Source of the DNA: Leuctra nigra
Taxonomy: Eukaryota > Arthropoda > Insecta > Plecoptera > Leuctridae
Length of the DNA: 64,000 nucleotides
Reading direction: 5' to 3'
NCBI GenBank assembly: GCA_934045905.1
Contig: OW203762.1
Span: 23,840,345 to 23,904,344, forward strand
A model generated the notes under the pieces. That model did not search any database, had not been told where the DNA came from, and saw only the letters and a program-made list of their open reading frames with translations. Below, piece by piece: positions 57,401 to 64,000 of this stretch. The number at the start of each line of letters is the position of its first letter. Position 1 is the first letter of the stretch. The position numbers were made by a program, and so were the translations under genes.

Positions 57401-58832
57401 TTGTTATCAATGAAATCATAGTTCACCTACTAAAGTACTACTAGACTTCATCGAATGACGCCATAAAATCTTTTTCAGCCAGTCTATTTCTTTCGAATAG
57501 GTACCCTTTTCAGTTTGGCCAAGTGTACGTAATATAAAATGTTTCTCAATGCTCTTGATTTCACTATTTCACTGACTCGTTGGTATTCACCTGCTTGAGA
57601 ATGAGAGTCGTGATGACCCATCATGACCTTGGCTGATGATGATGATGATTACGATGATGTGGGAAATGAATCACGTCTCAAGTCTGCACCGGAATAAACC
57701 TCTCAATAACTGGAGCTATTATGATGCTGTATGGCGGATCTCAAGAATGGAGCGGAAGATGTGAAAACATTCGGACACGAAGTCTGAAGACGTTCAGACT
57801 CAATTACAGACAGGATCGAGACGAAAGAACTGTGTTAGATACGTGATGGGTGCGAGAGAGCGGAAAATAAGCGACCGACAATTAGAAAGAGGGAGAAGAA
57901 CGTGGACTGAATCTTACTGACAGGAAAATGGTTTGCGGTAGACAATTATTACACTTGGCATTATCTGTGCTTAGTTAGAGAATGTCGTAGATGATATGCT
58001 GGTATAGTTACCAAAATATAGGCTACCAAAATGTATCGGTACTCAAAATAATCAAAGAAAATTACTCAAAATGTCCTAGATGCGATGTTCAACTGTCCAA
58101 AATGGTAATTTTACCAAATTGTCGTTTTTAGCTACGAGAACTTTGGTCAGAAAATTTGCTTTTTAGTGGTATAATGTTTGCACTGTTCTGCAAATAGGCT
58201 AGTAGCGACAGATGATTGATAATGAGGGTGAATGAGGGATGATGACACAAAACTATGGATAGGCGGTGGGATGGCGGAGGTCACGGTTTATTTATGTAGG
58301 GAACCTTCCCATCATTTGCTCAATGACGGAAACAACGAAAATTCCCTCGGTTGTGGCTCAGTGTGGTCATGTTAGGGTTATTGGCTCTGAAAAGGGTAGT
58401 AGGTAATCAGCATTCACATGAAAATGGCAGAACCAATTCGTCTAAAGAGTAGTGACCATTTCTGGGCAAGCATCACAAAATCGCCACATGAAGCATAACA
58501 ATTAATTTATGTTTTAAGCCGCAAATGCAACAAACTCTTCCAAGTTTCGATCAATGACTCATGAAAGTGACAGTAGCAACTCTCTTTCTCGCATCCAATA
58601 CAAATCGATCGATCCGATATCGACCGATAATCGATTGACCGCTAGAAGAAAGCATCTCACCTATTCTTGACCGGCGAGCCAGCGAGACGTCACGACTCTG
58701 CTGGATGACGGCGTGATGCGGATGACCGGAAGTGCCGCCGAGGTCGCCGTCGACGTTGCCGGAAGTGTCGAGGCGCAGCGGCGAGAGGCTGAGCAGGCGC
58801 GGCGAGTCCGACGACTTCCGGAACCACCGCAT
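45407..58832 (-). CDS. Two-PDZ-domain scaffold protein, big bang / PDZD2 / IL16-like, 813 aa, five exons
   Basis: Joining exons 58832-58661, 50550-49197, 47543-46819, 46213-46081 and 45464-45407 (minus strand) gives a single 813-codon frame. All four junctions have GT/AG ends and matching phases. Residues 59-464 are low-complexity, Ser/Arg-rich, with an acidic run ([13 protein letters not shown]). PDZ1 spans about 465-552 (ligand-binding loop SLGIFI) and PDZ2 about 700-788 ([15 protein letters not shown], then GDEVLAVNG). A Pro-rich linker ([10 protein letters not shown]) follows PDZ1. PDZ2 closely resembles the C-terminal PDZ of Drosophila big bang, PDZD2 and pro-IL16. PDZ proteins bind C-terminal peptides and scaffold cortical or junctional complexes; the partner is unknown. 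ATG at 58832 has G at -3 and an in-frame TGA about 30 nt upstream. An alternative upstream exon joining at CAG|GAGCC (58851) cannot be excluded. The orthology call is from memory of the family, not a search. Confidence 0.85.
45890..46065 (-). mobile_element. tRNA-derived SINE family, copy 5 (in intron 4)
   Basis: Read on the minus strand it has GGAGGCACATGATGGGAAGG, then TTCCCGATTAATAGG and CTCACTTCCCGCC, followed by an ATC-rich middle and the phrase TTATTTGCTGAAC shared with copy 6. It lies immediately downstream of the exon 4 donor, starting within about 20 bases of it. Confidence 0.65.
46081..46213 (-). CDS. PDZ gene exon 4 (end of PDZ2)
   Basis: The acceptor is GCTTGCAG|GTGACG and the donor GACAT|GTAAGT. 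It encodes [20 protein letters not shown] and on to [10 protein letters not shown], completing PDZ2. If the donor is not used, translation stops at once (ATG TAA). That would give an alternative C terminus ending in ...QADM. Confidence 0.88.
46819..47543 (-). CDS. PDZ gene exon 3 (second half of PDZ1, linker, most of PDZ2)
   Basis: The acceptor is CTGTTCCTCAG|GGACGG and the donor CAAGCAG|GTCAGT. The exon starts with the GDEIMNVNG strand-helix part of PDZ1 and ends within PDZ2 at [10 protein letters not shown] from exon 2 plus the first G restores Arg509, completing the domain. Confidence 0.92.
48330..48655 (+). mobile_element. 3' end of a retroposon with TTTGA-rich tail (in intron 2)
   Basis: The region is GC-richer at its left and grades into a 3' part ending ATGGAATAAAATACATTTGATTTGATTG. 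This contains AATAAA and a TTTGATTTGA tail, a 3' tail of the sort many non-LTR elements and their SINEs carry. The frame is not coding, so the copy is 5'-truncated or a SINE. The left boundary is uncertain. Confidence 0.35.
49197..50550 (-). CDS. PDZ gene exon 2 (residues 58-508 and start of PDZ1)
   Basis: The acceptor is TTCTTTCAG|ACATGTCC and the donor GACAG|GTTAGT. The 1354-bp exon carries the basic/Ser-rich region, the acidic run and the first half of PDZ1 ([20 protein letters not shown]). The codons are strikingly rich in G and C. Confidence 0.9.
50551..51989. other. Intron 1 sequence upstream of the LINE
   Basis: Non-coding intron DNA of the PDZ gene. At 51290-51410 a lysine/threonine-rich frame arises from an imperfect repeat (GCGGCGAAATTAAAGACACT versus GCAGCGAAACTAAAGTCAGA). 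It shows no recognisable domain. Nothing else is supported. Confidence 0.5.
51998..52010 (+). promoter_or_regulatory. YY1-like motif at the LINE start codon
   Basis: CAAGATGGCCGCC holds the ATG. The same core lies at the start of the human L1 5' UTR, where YY1 sets accurate transcription start. In this element it also gives an ideal Kozak context (A at -3, G at +4). The promoter role here is an inference by analogy. Confidence 0.35.
52001..55240 (+). CDS. LINE polyprotein: signal peptide, Cys-rich leader, 2A-like motif, APE endonuclease, reverse transcriptase (1079 aa)
   Basis: Residues 8-27 are a hydrophobic signal-like segment. Residues 29-90 hold six Cys (38, 60, 66, 67, 73, 89) and four N-glycosylation sequons (N29, N54, N59, N74). 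A hydrophobic stretch 105-113 leads into GDIQLNPGP (114-122), a 2A-like ribosome-skipping motif with Q in place of the usual E. The endonuclease shows N137, E167 (TETW), Y241, D276-N278 (GDLNLPD), SNFLDLLF (327-334) and D354-H355. The reverse transcriptase has SPGPDG (590-595), NYRPISLL (648-655), [11 protein letters not shown] (718-728), [11 protein letters not shown] (773-783) and the catalytic YADD (804-807). The product would copy its own RNA at nicked target DNA. The in-frame extension to 51806 begins at TTG and is not used here. No frameshift or stop breaks the ORF. Confidence 0.93.
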   Translation: MAAGVGRVFLLLRIFQFFLLLRVFVDAANVTRNADSVCAYAVGITYSFGDTYVNISKLNCSLSGWCCVGTDICNLSSLYLGDSKRRRVCSMHGSRLFSWRAAARLILLLLALAGDIQLNPGPTSANNINNLQLYYMNARSISGPERLSDFNINFSDNSQADIVCVTETWLSASILEGEVLDSSQYTVFRRDRNERAGGGVLIAISSALASRHVDEEDGECEVVWAEVLRSPSSSLFIGCVYLPPLPTSSLVGNLQDSISRILARSRPQDVVLLCGDLNLPDIRWLPSSDGLQPLVIGNSNAGVALEFVDMVNELNFHQVVPFATRVSNFLDLLFCNTQDVQIVVDQVESIVRTDHLAFEATVFLPALERPKSKSLPRFNWNKADLNLLKINLLDTNWNEMDAAGEVDEKCDIFYSLLNGVLTESVPYVKVNPSRYPTWFDRELIAALKDKTRSHKEWKRTGFRSHYVEFQVKRSFFKTLRSDTYSAYLKKIDAKVMENPNLLWKYIRGKSRARRIPVEVEFDGVKSTETQTSCQLFSNFFASTFLSSHAPVAANCLPETPLYDNVESLSTFIVSKREVEFYLSSLVNGKSPGPDGIPNKVLKHCREPLSIPLTKLFNHSLQAGKFPTRWKHSNVTPILKKGSRFHVSNYRPISLLSVFSKIFEKIIHKNIYSHVAKHIVVEQHGFVKGRSTVTNLVKYTTDVAFHINEKIQVDAIYTDFSKAFDSVDHQLLVHKLRGFGIDGNLIDLITNYLSGRTQSVVIDSASSRPVQVTSGVPQGSILGPLFFTLFVNDIPRKIKSRCLLYADDLKIYMPVNNVRDCSRLQKDIDSLVNWCSQWNLKLNISKCNVITFTNKIKHVVGFNYTMGAVALVRVKSVKDLGVFISSDLTYNLHIDFMKSKALKLLGLLGRNCFTPFSKSTNRLLFSAIVRPQIEYASTVWNPYHVTKIKSIESVQRRFVKSMCFHSGVVYNGLEYDSFCKNMNLIPLHDRRKMADMVFLYKLMNGLLDTDLVQLLNVYVPVRLSRSRQFFRVSPVRIDVFKFSTINRLQATFNHFYNLCSELDVNFNSLTEFKALILRHL
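55417..57061. other. Intron 1 sequence downstream of the LINE
   Basis: AT-rich intron DNA, apart from a GC-richer segment at 55830-55985 listed separately. No exon is recognised between the LINE and coding exon 1. Confidence 0.5.
55830..55985 (+). mobile_element. Possible SINE with box-B-like motif
   Basis: A GC-richer segment contains GGTCGCTGGTTCGACTGACC, which resembles a pol III box B, followed by GTGCCGGAGGGGCGGGGGAA and a short ATG/ATC run. No second copy was found in this window, so the call is weak. Confidence 0.25.
57062..57134 (+). tRNA. tRNA-like sequence (pseudogene or SINE head), anticodon position GGA
   Basis: The cloverleaf is nearly complete. The acceptor stem pairs GCCTCGG with TCGAGGA (first pair G-A mismatched). 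The D arm has GCTC/GAGC, the anticodon stem pairs TCTGA with TCGGA around loop CTGGATA, and the T arm is a perfect GTGGG/CCCAC. Boxes A and B are intact, and TTTT follows within ten bases. Anticodon GGA would be Ser, but the long variable arm of a Ser tRNA is missing and the first acceptor pair fails. A tRNA-derived retroposon head or a pseudogene is more likely than a working tRNA-Ser. Confidence 0.6.
57328..57525 (-). mobile_element. TA-flanked MITE (Tc1/mariner-like), copy 3
   Basis: The left end CACTTGGCACAACTAAAAAT equals that of the copy at 14060, and the right end TTTGGCCAAGTG is followed by TA. The interior, reversed, matches the 24568 copy (GATTTCATTGATAA, TTGATTGTCAAGGAACC, GCAGCCAAT). 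The left flank is CA rather than TA, probably a later change. Confidence 0.7.
57526..58660. other. Intron 1 sequence with a SINE
   Basis: Non-coding intron DNA between the MITE and coding exon 1. Apart from SINE copy 6 at 58195 nothing is recognised. Confidence 0.5.
58195..58375 (-). mobile_element. tRNA-derived SINE family, copy 6 (in intron 1)
   Basis: On the minus strand it reads GAGCAAATGATGGGAAGGTT, then CCCTACATAAATAAACCGTG, CCATCCCACCGCC, an ATC-rich middle with TCATCTGTCGCTACTAG, and the phrase CTATTTGCAGAAC shared with copy 5. Confidence 0.65.
58661..58832 (-). CDS. PDZ gene coding exon 1 (residues 1-57)
   Basis: Encodes [18 protein letters not shown]... and ends in phase 1 with donor AATAG|GTGAGA. 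The leftover G joins AC of exon 2 to make Asp58. The composition is GC-rich like the other exons. Confidence 0.7.
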
Positions 58833-58930
58833 CGCGGAACCACGTGGCTCCTGGAACAAGATGGCGGACAGTCAAGACAAGATGGACGACAAACGATAGA
58901 GAGCATTGAAACATTGACATTTGTTGTTTG
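58833..58930 (-). promoter_or_regulatory. Possible promoter / 5' UTR of the PDZ gene
   Basis: Upstream of the chosen ATG the sequence stays GC-richer. It holds two CAAGATGG words on the plus strand (58857-58864 and 58877-58884), the first as CAAGATGGCGGAC, a YY1/Pho-type site common just downstream of animal start sites. An alternative reading is an intron ending at TTGTTCCAG|GAGCC. No TATA or initiator is clear. Confidence 0.25.
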
Positions 58931-61698
58931 TTGGAAACTGCTAAAACGGCAGCACTGAAATTCTGAACGCTCTGTCGCTCGTCCTTCGCTCACATGGAGC
59001 GTTTTCGTGCCCGACAAATGCTGACCACATAGTAGGATCAAAGTTATGACAGTAAGCGATGAAAATGTAGATAAAGGTTCATGTCACCTCGGGCTTGCTT
59101 TTTGATATTGATAACCGTTTGCCAAATATGGCAATTTATATTTTGTATTTCGCTCTAAAACCGCTCAAAACCGACCGTTGGCGGGAAAAAATAATATATG
59201 ACCGGCCTTAATAAAGATATAAATTCGTAAGGATTTAATATTCAAGGATATTATTAATGCTGTTTATGATCAGATCATGTATACATACGACTACATCAGA
59301 AGCATATTGATGTTCTCTTTTAAGGTTTCCCAGAAATCTGTTAAAATGTAAGACGATCTCAGCCGGACGCGTGAATAATTTGACCTTGGTATATTACGTA
59401 AGAACGACGGTGTGCTTTGCCATTATAGATGGGACAGACTTGCAAATCCCAAATAAAGAATTGTTTGTCAATTATTAAAATAAGAAGTTGACGAGTTAAA
59501 ACCAAATGGATTATCATCCAAACAAGGTGGAGCTCAGATAATATGAGATGGACCAAGACGAAATTAAAAGAAAATGACGAAAGAGATGACGTCGACAGGT
59601 GATGAGCGATCATTAGAATAAGAAAATGTAGGAAACAATTGTCATGAGTCATGACACTTTATAATGACATGTAAACAAGTTCCCATTAATTTAGTGTGAC
59701 TCCATCTTCTCAAAGAATCTTACACAAATCCATTCCAAGCTGCTAAAAACTATCTCAGAAATGCAGAAGAGAGTTTTCAAACTTTCGAAATCTTACGTAA
59801 ATATTTGAAACCGACGTTGTAGAAACATATCGTCTGTCCTGCACACTAAAATGAATACAACGTTGTATAGTTTTATATTCTATATTAAAGTTTGAAGCAG
59901 TTGTTCTTGTTGGACAATAGTTGAACCGAAAGATCAGTGAGATTAAAACAATGTCTGGAATTAGCGATGCCGAATGGCGATACCGAACAAAACAATCAAC
60001 ACGAACCTTTTGAGTCACAGCTCCAGCCAAACACTCCAAGCACTCGAGACTAACTTTCATTTTCTACTCCTTGAGATAAACTTACTTTTTGAGATTGCAG
60101 TCAATTATTTTGCAACGTAGCTATGATTCGCAGCGAATTTCTCAAGAAATTTTATCAACTCCCCAGCTTTCGCTCCAAAAGCGATGACAAGTTAGAAATT
60201 CCCCGAAAAATATTTTAACACTCACTTGACTCAATCTATTCAGTTGGCTTTGAAACCTGCAACTATTTTACATAATTACAGCTCACACGACTTTATGCAA
60301 ATCAGTATTTCCGCAATCCTCTTCTAACTCTTCCTAGGTGAAGAGCAGACTTGCAGTTAATTACTGCAGCTAATTGCTGACTGCACTTAATGCAATTCTC
60401 CGATCATCAAAATGACTCCACGTGTAGAAATATTATGCAGTCTGGACTGGTTTAACGTCGTTGCCTAGGAATGCGGTTTATAGGTTTCTCCTGACTTTAT
60501 GCAAATAAGGTTCATTATTAAACTTGACTTTCACATGGCGTGAACTTTTCGGTGCCAAATCCTTTCAATTTACTATTTTCGTGAAGATTTTATTTTTATT
60601 TATTTTTGCTAATCATTTCTGCAAACGAACATGCACGAATGTACCTCAGAGATTTTGACCTCAATGGCTTTTCAGGAATATTCTGAAAATCCCGACAAAC
60701 TCTCACCAATCTAAAACCAAATCCTGACTTTCGAAGATAAAATAATAATAATAAAAAAACGCTTTAGAAAGACACTAAACTAATCATTTCTAAGATACAC
60801 AATCAATAAAAACGCAATTGTCTTTTATTCTTAGACAAGTATAAAGGTCAAAGCAAATCAAGCGGAGCAAATATTGACAGCAAACAAATGGATAAGTTTG
60901 TAGTCAAGTTGAAAAAACACGGGGCATATTAGATAATAGAAAACTAATTGTTTACAACAACTGTCGCAAATCCAAGGGCAGATGCATACTAGTATATAGT
61001 TTATTTAAATCTATTGGAAAGATCTGTTGTATCAACAAATCAATGTAATGGGAAACTATTACAAATGTTATCAGAGTCAATATCGCTACAGAACTGTCCT
61101 AAATTGAGTAAATACGAAAACCAAACACGTCTACGGTGAGCAAAGACTTTCGGAAAGAGTAAACTGTAAAATGTTTAGGACCAACTCTAACTTTCCACGA
61201 CAGCAAATAACAAATACGCAACAATGCAGTACAGTGCCGTGGACAGACAGGTTGATGTATTCGGAACCGCTTCGGGGGCGTTTGTTCTGGTGATTTCAAT
61301 GCGCGGTCGAGCCATGAGAATAATTCTCAACAATGAGCCAAGGATAAGATCGCACAAGGGCTCCTACCTGGATCAAAATCCACCCCTGTGCCAGGATCAT
61401 TCTTCAAGATCACACAATACGTGTTTAGACGTCCTAAGATTCTCTTGCACAATGCACTCAGGTAACGTATAGAATACTTGGGACGGGTTTTAAAATAGCC
61501 AGGAGTGTGGAATTAATTCGGGCAGTCCAAAATAAGAAAATCAAATTCCGTCATGACATCTAGATCAAGAAAATTAGATTTAAAATTGTCCGTAGCGAAT
61601 TCACTACTTTAAATCATACTAAAATATCAACGGCATTTTTCGGTTCTAGCGCGTGTCTTCTTTATATAGATAGAAAATAATGAGAGACTTTTTGTGTA
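58931..61698. other. AT-rich intergenic DNA, nothing recognised
   Basis: The reading frames seen at 59359-59652 and 59755-60060 (minus strand) have no recognisable product. No RNA or repeat family was identified. Confidence 0.5.
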
Positions 61699-62079
61699 TT
61701 ATTTCATCGAGTTTTTCAAGACCTCGATTCGGCAAGACAATCGAAATTGAGTCGTCAATGTCGATGCATTTTGCGACAATAAGTCAGTAACAAGGACATG
61801 ATCAGGAGACACGAACGTCGGTCTTTTGACTTGAATTAATGTGATTGTATAGTTCTCATAGCGGAGTGAAATTTCTTGTCCTTGATACCTTGAAGGTTTC
61901 CAGCGAAACGGTGCTATTGTTTCCAAGTTTACATCACCGATCGTCTCATCTTTTTTCGGATACGTATATGTTTTTATTGTTGGAGTTTCGCATGATAATA
62001 AAATGATTTCATCACACGTATAATAATAAATCCGGAAGGGAAGGATTACATTTGGATTACTTGTAATGTAGGTCCACAT
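61699..62079 (-). CDS. Unassigned 126-codon ORF, doubtful
   Basis: An ATG-started ORF (MWTYITSNPNVILPFRIYYY...). An in-frame TAG lies a few codons upstream, so it cannot extend further as one exon. The peptide is mixed in composition with two N-glycosylation sequons (ENYT, QNAS) and no signal peptide, membrane segment or domain that I recognise. It is long for chance in such AT-rich DNA, which is the only argument in its favour. Confidence 0.2.
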   Translation of the reverse strand: MWTYITSNPNVILPFRIYYYTCDEIILLSCETPTIKTYTYPKKDETIGDVNLETIAPFRWKPSRYQGQEISLRYENYTITLIQVKRPTFVSPDHVLVTDLLSQNASTLTTQFRLSCRIEVLKNSMK

Positions 62080-64000
62080 CCCATCTAGTTGTTAATATGA
62101 GAAAATTTTTGAAAACTAGAATGCTGACTATGTATATATAAGATCGTTCTAGATCTTTTCTTATAGCTGGCAGGTTTTCCATGGGATTTGAGTCATTGCA
62201 CTCTATCACAATGCTATTAAATATTCCTATTGAAAGCAAACAATCTTTTAAACGCTTGAAATGCCCTGTTATGAACCAAAAACCTGGATATTTTTAACTG
62301 CATCTCCAATATTAATTTACTTCATTCAAGGACATACTACAATTAATTACTCTTACGCAATTCGCCACGCTACGACTTAGATAATGACAAAAGATAGGTT
62401 ATGTTCGAAAAGATTCGTATGTCATCAAATCGCTCGGTCACCGTACAAGAGTTTCCGTGTCCCACTGAAAGGAATCTAATGTATGGTATTAATATCCTTC
62501 AGAACCGTTATGTGGAGTATAATATGAGATTTATTGCAATATACTCCCTCACAAACTGTACATTATGCTGTGGTCAACGTACATAAAATACGATGCGAAT
62601 TGATGAAGTGGGTGGAGATTGATATATTTCTAAAGATTGTTTTGTTGGGAAGAAAGTTCAGACAGACAGACAAACGCAGTTAGTTAGCGAGTTCTTTACT
62701 GAGACTGAATGCAAATGCAGGGTATAACTGGTAACTGTCGTAGAGTACAGAATAAGACATAACTCACAAATACCAGGTGCAAGAGACTGACATACAGACC
62801 AGATGTTGTTAATGTCAACGACTTCGTAATCTAATTACTTATTAACTCAATCCTGACGTTCTTAAGCAGATTCTGGTGGCCAATATTCGTACTTTAGAGG
62901 TAAAAGGGCGGGAGTACATTTTCTCGATTTTGCGTTGCATACTTTTGTAATGTAATCAAGCTCTATCGATTGCCATTTGAATGATGTAAGCAAATACAGT
63001 TATATTGAAGTATTTCAATATATTCAATATTGAATATTGAATTCAATATTGAATAGTTTTTCAATATTGAAGTCTCATTTCACAATAACAAATATGATTG
63101 GATGAAACCAGAAATACTGGTTTATGAGCTCAGCTCAAGAATAATTGAAATGGACTTCCGCCCTTCTACCTGCTCTTTTTAATTTACTTGTGTCATAGTG
63201 GAGGTCAAGAAAACTTTGTAAATATGTAGCCAATAAGTAGAGGCAATTAAAAATTACCTGCCGCGATTTTCACAATCAATTAAAAAAATTAAAGACTTTC
63301 GTTGGACATAAAATTTTAAGATTCAATTAAACTATATTGGATTCTACAATAACTTTTTTTAACGTATTATAACATAGTTGTAAAACGCCATAAATAAATT
63401 GTAAGTACAACCAAACTAATAAAATCACTTTCATGAACCAATAAAACGCAATGTAATTTTATTTCTAACAGCAATCGATTAGTAATTATGCATTATTCGT
63501 GCAATAGTGAACAAGGAAGTCACAATAAATTATAGAATATTAATAATAAAACAACATAATTATTTACCCAGTGGCTATTGCAATATAAACTTATAAAATA
63601 TATTTAACACCCGATGTGTGTTGTCAGATTCGAGCTGTACTCATAAGCCTGGGAATGAGAAATGTAATGGTTTTAATTGCTTGTGATAATCATTGTCCGA
63701 TTGATCAGCGCTTTGAGTCTCGTGAGAATGGTTATGTCTCGCTTCACGGTTGTCAATTCCATGGGTCTAGAAGATTCGAAATAATCAGATGACTAATTAG
63801 TGCATGCTCTAGATGGCTTCCTTAATGCAAATACTTCGACTTTAATAATATCATCATGATACTGGTTTATGATGAAGAAATGGTAGAAAACGCCCCCCCC
63901 CTCTCCCCCCCCCCCCAAAAAAACGCCCTGATAGTCCCATAGCTGAGGTAAGAATTAGCTGAAGAAGGCTGAAGGTTTGACTAATTTAAAAAAAGTAAAT
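62080..64000. other. AT-rich sequence with short palindromic and poly-C tracts
   Basis: At about 63005-63080 a cluster of CAATATTGAA/TTCAATATTG words forms overlapping palindromes. C-tracts lie at 63893-63916. A copy of the GGACTTCCGCCCTTCTACC end-phrase lies at 63153. No gene is recognised. Confidence 0.5.

Overview
This is AT-rich animal nuclear DNA, most likely from an arthropod and probably an insect. One spliced gene has GT/AG introns, and its protein resembles the big bang / PDZD2 / IL16 group of PDZ proteins. Two tRNA-Ile genes are eukaryotic in form. Most of the window is non-autonomous transposons, tandem repeats and microsatellites. The exact taxon cannot be read from the sequence; an insect, perhaps a hemipteran, is an inference.

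Layout. 1-45 kb has no convincing protein gene. It is a repeat landscape. (i) Three copies of a Helentron/HINE-like element lie at 5302-7675, 22507-23375 (reversed) and 43314-44184. The first carries two nested hAT-type MITEs with perfect 8-bp target duplications. (ii) A TTAA-flanked MITE at 9711-10725 hosts a 377-bp retroelement whose first 87 nt fit an HDV-like self-cleaving ribozyme. (iii) A 16-bp minisatellite at 18863-20608 has 720-bp higher-order duplication, and a ~155-bp satellite-like array runs from 22207 to 25810. (iv) A 1.1-kb element at 31834-32965 has 230-bp inverted arms. (v) A Helitron-like tandem repeat at 32966-34190 repeats a CRE + Ets + YY1-like motif block. (vi) A tRNA-derived SINE family has six recognisable copies, and there are several smaller MITEs. 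Two near-identical tRNA-Ile(AAT) genes lie on the minus strand at 36.8 and 41.0 kb.

45.4-58.8 kb holds the one clear host gene. It is a five-exon, minus-strand gene for an 813-residue protein with two PDZ domains, each split by an intron. All splice phases close exactly. Its exons are far richer in GC than the surroundings. Introns 1, 2 and 4 carry transposon insertions. The main one is an apparently intact APE-type LINE (CR1/L2 group) in the antisense orientation in the 8.1-kb first intron. The LINE ORF (1079 aa) starts with a signal peptide, a Cys-rich segment with four N-glycosylation sequons and a 2A-like GDIQLNPGP motif, followed by endonuclease and reverse transcriptase domains.

58.9-64 kb is mostly featureless AT-rich DNA, with one unassigned 126-codon ORF on the minus strand. 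The most interesting items are the ribozyme-headed retroelement, the LINE's secreted-leader/2A architecture, the nested element stack at 5.3-7.7 kb and the repeated regulatory-motif block at 33.1-33.7 kb.
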